Below, piece after piece: positions 53,021-59,889 of a DNA stretch of 64,000 bases. The translations under genes were made by a program, and so were the position numbers. Source of the stretch: Mycobacteriaceae bacterium (GTDB lineage Bacteria > Actinomycetota > Actinomycetes > Mycobacteriales > Mycobacteriaceae); assembly GCA_019245755.1 (NCBI GenBank), contig JAFARC010000066.1, forward strand, positions 245,090 to 309,089. The letters are read 5' to 3'. The stretch's first letter is position 1, and every line of letters starts with the position of its first letter. The notes beneath the pieces are model-generated. The model was given only the letters and a program-made list of their open reading frames with translations, ran no database searches and was not told the origin of the DNA.

Positions 53021-53090
53021 GGTTGTCACCTCCTCGAAGCGCGCTGCGCGGTTGACGCACACACGATAGTCGGCCTTGACCAACCTCTCA

Positions 53091-53108
53091 TAATAGTGTC
53101 CACTATTA
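53091..53108. promoter_or_regulatory. island TetR operator A
   Basis: TAATAGTG-TC-CACTATTA has perfect 8-bp arms. It is nested inside a wider repeat, GACCAACCT (53078-53086) and AGGTTGGTC (53112-53120), sharing nearly the same centre. It lies between the divergent TetR and AveC-operon starts. Such nested dyads suit binding of two TetR dimers. Confidence 0.72.
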
Positions 53109-53139
53109 AAAAGGTTGGTCGGAGCGGAAGGGGCGGGAC

Positions 53140-53256
53140 GTGGGTCAGCTCATCATGCTCGGCACGTTGTTTGGGCTAATCATCGCCCTCTTCGCGGTGG
53201 TCATGTACTTCGACCCGGAAGCCCGCGGCGGCACGAGTGAAGCGCGGGATCGATGA
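53140..53256 (+). CDS. 38-residue single-pass membrane peptide
   Basis: GTG at 53140 opens a 38-codon frame: MGQLIMLGTLFGLIIALFAV, a continuation VMYFDPEARGGTS and the charged end EARDR. It is one hydrophobic helix of about 20 residues followed by a short charged tail. A purine-rich site (GGAAGGGGCGG) precedes it, and its stop overlaps the ATG of the AveC-like gene (ATGA), so it is translationally coupled and probably real. It is the first gene of the operon behind operator A. A role as a small subunit or partner of the AveC-like membrane protein is inference. Confidence 0.6.
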   Translation: MGQLIMLGTLFGLIIALFAVVMYFDPEARGGTSEARDR

Positions 53257-54038
53257 GCACTGGGTTGACCCCGTTGCTCACGGCGTCTGTGATCTTCGGC
53301 TGGGCCAGCGGCATCCTGTTCACCGTCGCCGGCGTGTACCTGAGCATTCGCCACCGTCGGCTCCACCCTCTGCTTCTCCTCTGCGTCTCGGCGATCTCGT
53401 TCTCGTGGATCGAGGCCCCCTACGACTGGGCGATGTACGCGCAGTTCCCTCCGACGCTCCCGCGGATGCCGTCGTGGTGGCCGCTGAACATGACCTGGGG
53501 TGGTCTGCCCTCGTCGGTGCCGAGCGGCTACATCGGCTACTTCGTGCTGCCTGCCGTCATCAGTGCGGCGCTCGGGCGAGGGCTGAGTGCCCGTTTCCAC
53601 TGGCGTAGACCGATAACGCTTCTCACCGTCGGTCTCGTCATCGGCTTCTGCTGGGCCGTGCTCTTTAACGCTGGCATCGGAGCCCGGCTCGGCGTCTTCT
53701 ACTACGCCTATGTGATCCCGGGGCTCGGCCTGTTCGAAGGCACCAAGCACCAATACCCCATCTACGACGCCATCGCTATGGCCGTGCCGATGATGGTCTT
53801 CACCTACCTCCTCGGCCGGACCGACTCGCAAGGGCGAAACATCATCGAGATGTGGGCCGACAAGGTGTCGACAACGCGTCTTCAATCGACAGCGCTGCCC
53901 ATCGTCGCTGTCATCGTGATCGGAAATGCCCTGTATGCCTCGGTTTTCGCGCCTCACCTCATCACAAAGCAACTAGGCTACGTGACCTCGGGAACAGGAG
54001 AACAGTTGTTCCCCGGGGTACCGAACCAACCCAGATAG
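53253..54038 (+). CDS. AveC-like (spirocyclase family) membrane protein
   Basis: A 261-residue protein with about seven hydrophobic segments. Loops carry conserved-looking SWIEAPYDWAMYAQF, WWPLNMTWGGLPSS, a GSGYIGYFVLPAV-like segment and FEGTKHQYPIYDAIAMAVPM. These resemble the AveC spirocyclase/dehydratase family of actinobacteria, which includes many uncharacterised mycobacterial membrane proteins; the GTxHQxPIY element is the best marker. AveC itself forms the spiroketal of avermectin, but the reaction here is unknown. It is coupled to the upstream 38-residue peptide and is followed after 18 bases by the P450 gene. Confidence 0.55.
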   Translation: MSTGLTPLLTASVIFGWASGILFTVAGVYLSIRHRRLHPLLLLCVSAISFSWIEAPYDWAMYAQFPPTLPRMPSWWPLNMTWGGLPSSVPSGYIGYFVLPAVISAALGRGLSARFHWRRPITLLTVGLVIGFCWAVLFNAGIGARLGVFYYAYVIPGLGLFEGTKHQYPIYDAIAMAVPMMVFTYLLGRTDSQGRNIIEMWADKVSTTRLQSTALPIVAVIVIGNALYASVFAPHLITKQLGYVTSGTGEQLFPGVPNQPR

Positions 54039-54056
54039 TGCCGCCACGGAGGAGAT

Positions 54057-55262
54057 GTGTCCGATAGTCCGACCGCCGGGCTGTACTACGACCCGTTCGA
54101 CTACACAATCGACGACGATCCGTATTCCATCTGGAAACGCATGCGCGCCGAAGCGCCCTTATATTTCAACGACAAATACAACTTCTACGCGCTGAGTCGC
54201 TATCGCGACGTCGCGCGCGCACTTGCCGATTGGCAAACGTATCGTTCGGGACGGGGCACCACCGCAGACATTCTGTTCAGCGGGATCGAAGTACCGCCGG
54301 GAATCCTGCTGTTCGAGGACCCGCCATTGCACGATCTGCACCGGCGGCTTCTATCGCGGGTCTTCACACCTAGACGGATGCTGGCGGTAGAGGATCTGGT
54401 GCGCGCATTCTGCGTCCGCGCACTGGATCCCCTCCGTGATGCCGACGGCTTCGACTTCGTCATCGATCTCGGGGCATTCATGCCGATGCGTACGATCGGC
54501 TACCTACTCGGTATCCCGGAGGAAGGCCAGCAGCAGATCCGCGATCGCAATGACAAGAGCATCACGCTCCGCGCATCGCGGGGTGGCTTCGATGAACTCA
54601 GCCAGACGATCATCCAAGACACGATCGCGATGTTCGCTGAGTACATCGAGTGGAGGGCAACACATCCTTCCGATGATCTGATGACGGAGCTGCTCACCGC
54701 GGAGATCGAAGAAGCCGACGGGACGTGTCGTCGCCTCGAGCGCACAGAAGTTCTTGCTTACACTGCGATGATCGCCGGTGCCGGAAACGAAACCACCGCG
54801 CGGCTGATCGGGTTCATGGGGCAACTACTCGGCGAACATCCCGACCAACGACGCGAACTCGTCGCGGATCCGTCGCTGATTCCGCTGGCCGTGGAGGAGA
54901 CCCTGAGGTACGAACCGCCGTCACCGGTACAGGCCCGCTACGTCGCCGCCGACGTCGAGCTGTACGGGCACACCGTCTCCAAGGGCTCCTACATGTTGTT
55001 GCTAAACGGGTCCGCCAATCGCGACGAGACGAAGTTCAGCGAACCCGACCGCTACGACATCCATCGCCAGGGTGGACATCTGAGTTTCGGGCAGGGCCTG
55101 CACTTCTGTCTTGGTTCGGCGCTGGCACGGCTCGAGGGGCGAGTTGCGTTCGAAGAGGTACTCAAGCGATGGACTGACTGGGAGGTCGACTACGACAACG
55201 CCAGCCGGGCGCGGACGTCCAGTGTGCGGGGCTGGGCGCGATTGCCGGTCAAGACCGGATAG
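54057..55262 (+). CDS. cytochrome P450
   Basis: A 401-residue bacterial P450. The heme-binding loop is SFGQGLHFCLG with the Cys near residue 351, the I-helix oxygen-activating motif is AGAGNETT (about 240-247), and the ExxR motif is EETLRYEPP (about 281). The N-terminus YYDPFDYTIDDDPYSIWKRM is typical of class I soluble actinobacterial P450s such as the CYP124/CYP125-CYP142 neighbourhood types, but the subfamily cannot be assigned by eye. The GTG start has GGAGGAG upstream. No ferredoxin or reductase gene is adjacent. Being in an operon with an AveC-like protein suggests oxidation of a steroid, terpenoid or polyketide-type substrate. Confidence 0.93.
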   Translation: MSDSPTAGLYYDPFDYTIDDDPYSIWKRMRAEAPLYFNDKYNFYALSRYRDVARALADWQTYRSGRGTTADILFSGIEVPPGILLFEDPPLHDLHRRLLSRVFTPRRMLAVEDLVRAFCVRALDPLRDADGFDFVIDLGAFMPMRTIGYLLGIPEEGQQQIRDRNDKSITLRASRGGFDELSQTIIQDTIAMFAEYIEWRATHPSDDLMTELLTAEIEEADGTCRRLERTEVLAYTAMIAGAGNETTARLIGFMGQLLGEHPDQRRELVADPSLIPLAVEETLRYEPPSPVQARYVAADVELYGHTVSKGSYMLLLNGSANRDETKFSEPDRYDIHRQGGHLSFGQGLHFCLGSALARLEGRVAFEEVLKRWTDWEVDYDNASRARTSSVRGWARLPVKTG

Positions 55263-55295
55263 CATTTCGCGGCGTCCGCCAAAAACTCGGCACGA

Positions 55296-56401
55296 TTACG
55301 CGGGATTGAACGCCCCACGCGGAATGGTGAGCGGCAAATCGAGAGAGCCGAGCAGACCGGGCTCTGCGGCAACGACATACGGCACCGCGTTGACCACGCG
55401 CATCGCCGTGGCGACCATCGCGCCCGCTCCTGACGTCATCCCTTCGATACCGGCTTGGCGCCGGTCACGGACTGTGGCCGCCAGGGTGCAGTCGATATCG
55501 GGCTGGCCGGTGATGACAATGCGGTAGCCAAGGGCCCCAGGAAGCGTCGGCCAGTCGGGTGCGACGTCGGGTGCCAGCCGGGTGACGTGTTCGATCACAA
55601 TAGCTTCTCGTCCGTCGACGACACCGATCGCCTGCATCCGCAGCGCGCCGCACATTCCTGCCTCAACGGTTCCCATAGCGACTTCCAATGTCCGTTCGGT
55701 GACTGCGCGGTCCAACGTCTCACGCACGTCCTGCACTTCCACGCCGAGCGCGTCGGCGACCATCCGGATCTGACCCTGCCACTCGCCGGCGATCGCGCCA
55801 GGGAAACCGATCCACGGCTGGTAGTCCAGCGGTCGGCCGAATCCCATTGCATCACTCATGATGTCGGGCACGCCGTAGTCATCGTACAGGCCGATCTCGT
55901 ATGCGTGGATCTTCTCGATCTGCGACGACTGCGTGGTCAGAACCAGGGGCAGATAGTCGGCAGCGAATCCGGCTCTATGCCCGACGCGTAGAGCGAGACC
56001 TTGCCCTCTTTCGCCGCGGCGACGAGTTGATCCCGCCAATCGGCGGGTTCATAGGCATGCGGGTTCACCAGTCGTGTAGTGCTCGTCGTCACCACATTGA
56101 TGCCCGCGCTGAGCAGCCTCACGTAGTCGGGGATGGCCAACGCGTCGCGCTCGGGACCGCTGGCCGCGTAGACGACGCAGTCCGGTTTCACGGCTATGAG
56201 TGCCTCGGCGTCGTCGGTCGCGGCCACGCCGATGGGCTCACCGTTAGCGAGTTCCCCGGCGTCCCGGCCGACCTTGTCCTTCGAGTGCACCCACACGCCG
56301 ACAAGGTCGAGGTTCGGCCGTCGATGAATTGTGCGAATCGCAATCGACCCGATGCCGCCAGTCGCCCACACCACAACGCGGTGCTGACCTGCTGTCACCA
56401 T
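55296..56401 (-). pseudogene. dihydrodipicolinate-reductase-like NAD(P)H oxidoreductase, frameshifted
   Basis: The first part (from 56401) has the Rossmann start HRVVVWATGGIGSIAIRTI, VWVHSKDKVGRDAGEL and INVVTTSTTRLVNP. At 55969-55970 the frame changes: the first reading ends ASGIEPDSLPTICPW at a stop, whereas the other frame carries on naturally as GFAADYLPLVLTTQSSQIEK, then YQPWIGFPGAIAGEWQ and the rest to 55296. One additional G in the GG run restores a protein of about 365 residues. The family is the mycobacterial DapB-like/amine-dehydrogenase-type oxidoreductases of unknown substrate. Either a real 1-base deletion or a sequencing error explains it. Confidence 0.75.
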
Positions 56402-56447
56402 TCCTCCTTGCGCGCGGCTCAGCTCGACCTAACTTTTGCTCCGAAAT

Positions 56448-56465
56448 TAACAGTGAGTACTATTA
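56448..56465. promoter_or_regulatory. island TetR operator B
   Basis: TAACAGTG-AG-TACTATTA matches operator A at 14 of 18 bases and 14 of 16 arm positions. It lies between the divergent DHDPR-like (start 56401) and luciferase-like (start 56499) genes, so both would be co-regulated with the AveC-P450 operon. Confidence 0.65.
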
Positions 56466-56498
56466 TCGTCAATGGGAATCGGGTTATAGTCCGCTCTG

Positions 56499-57470
56499 GT
56501 GTTCACCATCCGGTTCGACATGCGCGCGCCCTCGTCCGGCGCGCCGACGAGTGATCTGTACGCCGCCGCGATCGACATGTGCGCCTTCGCAGAAACCCGC
56601 GGAGCGATTGTGGCGGTGTTATCCGAGCACCATGGCGCCGAAGACAATCACCTGCCGTCGCCGATCGTACTGGCCTCGGCGGTGGCGGCCCGCACCAATT
56701 GGCTGCCGATCATGCTGGCGGCGGTGGTCCTGCCGTTCTGGGATCCGGTCCGGCTCGCCGAGGAAATGAGCGTGCTCGACATCATCAGCAAAGGCCGCGT
56801 GTCATACGTGTTCGGCATTGGACACCGGCCGGAGGAGTACCAGATGTTCGGAGTCGACATGCGTCGGCGGGGTCGGCTCGCCGACGAGAAACTGGGCATG
56901 CTGAGGCAACTGCTCACCGGTGAGCCGGTGGAGTTCAACGGCCGACAAATCCGCGTCACGCCGCCGTGCACGTCATCCGGCGGACCGTTCATCATGCTGG
57001 CCGGCGGCAGCGAAGCCGCGGTCAAGCGTGCGGCCAGGCACGGACTGGGTGTCGTTCTTCAGACCAACCACGGCGGCCTGGACAAGTTGTACGAGAAACA
57101 GTGTCGCGCGCACGGGCACGAACCCGGCTTCGTTCAGCTGCCCGCCCGTAACGCGCCGACCGCGGTGTTCGTCACCAACGACGTGGACAAGGCGTGGGAT
57201 GAGCTGGGACCGCACCTGCTGCACGACGCGATCACGGCAGCGTCCTACCGGCAAGGCGACGACGGCGTCGCCAGCATCTCGCGTGCGATGGATGTCGGCG
57301 GGCTGCGATCGGCCAACGGCCCGTACCGCGTCTTCACCATCGACGAGGCGGCCGACTACATGCGCGGCGGCCACGCCCTGCCGCTCGCGCCGCTCTGTGG
57401 CGGGATACCGCCGACGTTGGCGTGGCCCTACCTGAAACGCGCTGCCTATGCGGCTGTCCGCGCGAGCTGA
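56499..57470 (+). CDS. luciferase-like (LLM class) flavin/F420-dependent oxidoreductase
   Basis: A 323-residue TIM-barrel oxidoreductase of the bacterial luciferase superfamily. Features are ETRGAIVAVLSEHHGAEDN (the SEHH-like motif near residue 42), LPIMLAAVVLPFWDPVRLAEE, and RVSYVFGIGHRPEEY with the phosphate-binding VFGIGHRPEEY segment. In mycobacteria many LLM proteins use F420 rather than FMN; the cofactor is not decidable by eye. The GTG start has no strong ribosome site. It is divergent from the DHDPR-like gene across operator B and is the last intact gene of the island before the integrase remnant. Confidence 0.85.
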   Translation: MFTIRFDMRAPSSGAPTSDLYAAAIDMCAFAETRGAIVAVLSEHHGAEDNHLPSPIVLASAVAARTNWLPIMLAAVVLPFWDPVRLAEEMSVLDIISKGRVSYVFGIGHRPEEYQMFGVDMRRRGRLADEKLGMLRQLLTGEPVEFNGRQIRVTPPCTSSGGPFIMLAGGSEAAVKRAARHGLGVVLQTNHGGLDKLYEKQCRAHGHEPGFVQLPARNAPTAVFVTNDVDKAWDELGPHLLHDAITAASYRQGDDGVASISRAMDVGGLRSANGPYRVFTIDEAADYMRGGHALPLAPLCGGIPPTLAWPYLKRAAYAAVRAS

Positions 57471-57639
57471 TCGAAGGGAACATGCTGGCCGGCGCCAACG
57501 GTGACTCCGCGGTGGCAAGACGCGCCCACCAAAACCGTGGCCCATTTAAAACTAGTAAAGAAACGAATCAGACCGCACCGGTCTGGACGCGTACCGTACC
57601 GACGCAACCGCCGCACAAGGCCGCAGAAATGGCGAGATC
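57471..57639. other. degenerate DNA between the luciferase-like gene and the integrase remnant
   Basis: This short stretch has an AT-rich patch (57540-57570) and no coding pattern. It is probably decayed 5' part of the integrase and other element DNA. Confidence 0.45.
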
Positions 57640-57839
57640 GCGAACGTGCCACTGGTGCGCCTCCATGACCTACTGCATTCCTGTGCCACCCCGCTGTTCA
57701 CCATGGGCGTGCAGCCGACCACGGTGCAGCGGATCCTGCGCCACAGCTCGATCACGGCGACAACGGCACCAGCGTCGGGGTGACTGAGGCGGTGCAGCGC
57801 GACGCCTTGCACTCGATGCGCACCTATTGGAACAAGTAG
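57640..57839 (+). pseudogene. tyrosine recombinase (integrase) C-terminal remnant
   Basis: Translation gives VPLVRLHDLLHSCATPLF, then TMGVQPTTVQRILRHSSITATT. This is the HxxR...HSSI catalytic core of phage-type integrases (family form RLHDLRHSCATLLL and ILGHSSI). The Arg of HxxR is Leu. A one-base shift later brings in VTEAVQRDALHSM and a stop near 57839, the usual C-terminus after the catalytic GTY, where Tyr is now missing. So it is inactive and truncated. It ends 44 bases from the tRNA-Ala 3' end, exactly where an integrase gene of a tRNA-inserted element sits. Confidence 0.78.
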
Positions 57840-57883
57840 CGACGAATTGTCGGGCCGGTCGTGATAGCCGCGGTTTTGTGGTG

Positions 57884-57956
57884 TGGAGCTAAGGGGACTC
57901 GAACCCCTGACCTACTCGATGCGAACGAGTCGCGCTACCAACTGCGCCATAGCCCC
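57884..57956 (-). tRNA. tRNA-Ala (anticodon CGC)
   Basis: Read on the minus strand it folds to a cloverleaf: acceptor GGGGCTA with TAGCTCC (including the alanine identity pair G3-U70), D-arm GCGCAGTTGGTAGCGC, anticodon stem ACTCG/CGAGT around loop TTCGCAT (anticodon CGC, codon GCG), and T-arm AGGGGTTCGAGTCCCCT. The discriminator is A73 and CCA is not encoded. M. tuberculosis has tRNA-Ala beside Rv0996. The 3' end served as integration site for the adjacent island. Confidence 0.95.
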
Positions 57957-58024
57957 ATGGTCGGAAGGACAGGCTACCAGTCGACGGGATCGGGCGCGAA
58001 GAACGAGGTCGCCGGCACCGACGG

Positions 58025-59059
58025 TCACTGCCCGGCAGCGCGCGGCAGATGATACTCCGTCCGGACGGACGCATCGTCGAGGTGCTCGAAAATGGGGTCC
58101 TCCTCGTCGATTTCGAGCACGACGGCCCCCGGGCGGCGTAACCGCGAGGGCACCAGGTCGAAGTCGCGGTCGCCGGCGTTCTCGACACCCAGCCGGGACC
58201 GAGCCATGCGCTGCACGCGCCGCCGTCGCAGCCGTTGCTCGATGCGGGTCTGCCGCCGGAGGTAGGCCAAGTACAGCATGGTGATCGCGCCTGCGGCGGC
58301 GCACAGCCACTTGCCTTCGGGCCACACCGTGAACGCGGCGACCGCCGACACCGCCAGCATCAATACCATTAGGGAAACCGTGCGCTTGCGGAACCTGTAC
58401 TTGCGTGCGCTCACGACGGCTGCGGTCTTCGACTCGTACATGCGGCGACGAGACCCCGTCGGTGACACCGTGCTCGGCGGCTCGTCCTCCGCCTCCAGAC
58501 CCGAGGTGTCCTCGACGTATTCGTACTCGTCCTCGGTGTCGTCCTCCCCGGATGAGACGGGCTGTTCCTCCTCGACGAGGCCCTCGTCTTCACCGACCGG
58601 CTCTTCGCCGACCGGCTCTTCGTCAACCTGGTCTTCGCCAACCTCTTCGCGCACGGCGCGTTCGCCGACGGCGTCTTCCGGCTCGTCGATGGCAGCTCTG
58701 GAGACCACGGGCAGCGCACCGGAGTCCTCTTCGACGACATCCACGTCGAGATAGTCGGGCTCCTCGGTCGAGAACCCCGTTTCTGCGCCTGTCACCACGG
58801 CGGCCTGGGGAACGATCTCCTCGCTGTCCAGCTCGTCGTCGAGATCCTCGGCCGGCTGCCAGTCCGGATCGCTGCGGTGTCCCGCGGCCGGGCCGCGCCT
58901 CGATTTGCGGGCGCCGGCGCTGTTGAGCACCCGCGTGGCCAGCGCGACATCGCTGGTGCGGCGAACGGCGTCGCGCTTGCTGATCAGCATCGGAACAAGG
59001 ACGAACAGCCAGAGCACCACAAGGGAGATCCACAGCAGTGATTGGGGGACGCTTGGCAT
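58025..59059 (-). CDS. divisome membrane protein GLPR/SepX-like (Rv0996 type)
   Basis: A 344-residue membrane protein. One N-terminal membrane helix (SVPQSLLWISLVVLWLFVLV) is followed by a long acidic, low-complexity cytoplasmic region, including an EEPVGEEPVGED repeat and many Glu/Asp (about residues 60-200). Then come a paired hydrophobic hairpin (SLMVLMLAVSAVAAFTVW, then CAAAGAITMLYLAY) and an Arg-rich segment with a short globular tail. Rv0996 and its corynebacterial counterpart GLPR (SepX in Streptomyces) act with the gephyrin-like Glp protein and FtsZ at the division site; the moeA/glp-type gene is encoded just upstream here. The ATG at 59059 has AAAGGAG. Confidence 0.82.
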   Translation of the reverse strand: MPSVPQSLLWISLVVLWLFVLVPMLISKRDAVRRTSDVALATRVLNSAGARKSRRGPAAGHRSDPDWQPAEDLDDELDSEEIVPQAAVVTGAETGFSTEEPDYLDVDVVEEDSGALPVVSRAAIDEPEDAVGERAVREEVGEDQVDEEPVGEEPVGEDEGLVEEEQPVSSGEDDTEDEYEYVEDTSGLEAEDEPPSTVSPTGSRRRMYESKTAAVVSARKYRFRKRTVSLMVLMLAVSAVAAFTVWPEGKWLCAAAGAITMLYLAYLRRQTRIEQRLRRRRVQRMARSRLGVENAGDRDFDLVPSRLRRPGAVVLEIDEEDPIFEHLDDASVRTEYHLPRAAGQ

Positions 59060-59216
59060 GCTGCCTGCTCCTTTCAGCACCAGGCTAGGTCCGCGATCAG
59101 CGCGAAGGCATGAGGCGCGCCGGTCCCGCTAGAAATAGCTGACCAAGGCAATTACACACCTGTAATTCGCCGCTGACAAGCATCCAGGGGCACTTACGCC
59201 ACTTCTGTCACAGCTT

Positions 59217-59870
59217 TTAGGACCAACTGGCGTGGCCGGCCCGCACCAATGCCGAAGTGACCGAACCGTATACCTCTTCCACGGTGATGGCGACCAGCAG
59301 GTGATCCCGCCACGCCCCGTCGACGTCCAGGTAACGCTGCAGCAGCCCTTCTTCACGGAAGCCCACCTTCGCGAGCACGCGCCGGCTCGCCGCGTTCTCC
59401 GGCCGGACCGTCGCCTCCACGCGGTGCAGCATCACCGGGCCGAAACAGTGGTCCAATCCCAGCGCCAGCGCCGCGGTGGCAACTCCGCCACCGGTCGCCG
59501 TACTCGCCACCCAGTAACCGATCCACGCCGACCGCAAAGCGCCGTGCGTGACATTGCCGATGGTCAGCTGTCCGCAGAAGTGGCCGTCAAGCTCGATCGC
59601 GAACGGCAGCATCCGACCCTTTCGCGCCTCGCTGCGCAGCCCCGAACACACCGCCGGCCATGCCGATATATTCTGCCGCGCTTCCCAATTGGAATCCGCG
59701 GTCGGCTCCCAAGGCTCGAGATGGCCGCGATCGGCGAGCCGGATCCGGCTCCACTGTGCGGCGTCGCGCATGCGCACCGGCCGCAACCGCACGACTCCGG
59801 CCTGCACCCTGATCGGTCCGACGGTCGCCGGCCATCCCGGATGAATGGACGTAGAACGAAGGATCTTCAC
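59217..59870 (-). CDS. rimJ: RimJ-like ribosomal-protein N-acetyltransferase (GNAT)
   Basis: A 217-residue GNAT acetyltransferase of the RimJ/RimL group. The N-terminal VGPIRVQAGVVRLRPVRMRDAAQW carries the first strand, the acetyl-CoA region is VASTATGGGVATAAL (RxGxG-like variant), and the C-terminus has the family block HRVEATVRPENAASRRVL with KVGFREEGLL. It is orthologous in position to Rv0995. The GTG start at 59870 lies 19 bases after the glp/moeA stop on the same strand, so the two are co-transcribed. Substrate proteins in mycobacteria are not established; RimJ of E. coli acetylates ribosomal protein S5. Confidence 0.85.
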   Translation of the reverse strand: MKILRSTSIHPGWPATVGPIRVQAGVVRLRPVRMRDAAQWSRIRLADRGHLEPWEPTADSNWEARQNISAWPAVCSGLRSEARKGRMLPFAIELDGHFCGQLTIGNVTHGALRSAWIGYWVASTATGGGVATAALALGLDHCFGPVMLHRVEATVRPENAASRRVLAKVGFREEGLLQRYLDVDGAWRDHLLVAITVEEVYGSVTSALVRAGHASWS

Positions 59871-59889
59871 GCGACGCCGGTCCCGTTGC

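Larger units (their letters stand above)
52118..57912. mobile_element. decayed genomic island integrated at tRNA-Ala
   Basis: The 30-base 3' end of the tRNA-Ala gene (57883-57912) recurs at 52118-52147 in the same orientation with 27 of 30 bases identical. Next to the intact tRNA, at 57640-57839, is a decayed tyrosine integrase C-terminus. This is the layout of an element inserted in a tRNA 3' end: intact tRNA plus integrase at one side, tRNA fragment at the other. The 5.8 kb between holds TetR, a 38-residue membrane peptide, AveC-like protein, P450, DHDPR-like and luciferase-like genes. In M. tuberculosis none of these lie beside this tRNA. Confidence 0.7.

Noticed and set aside
53078..53120. 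The nested dyad as an intrinsic terminator
   Set aside because: It lies in a divergent promoter region, not after a gene, and one of its sequences recurs in another promoter, so an operator is more likely.
58560..58640. The EEPVGEEPVGED-coding repeat as a mobile or CRISPR-like repeat
   Set aside because: It is only two to three imperfect 15-base units inside the acidic linker of a real protein.
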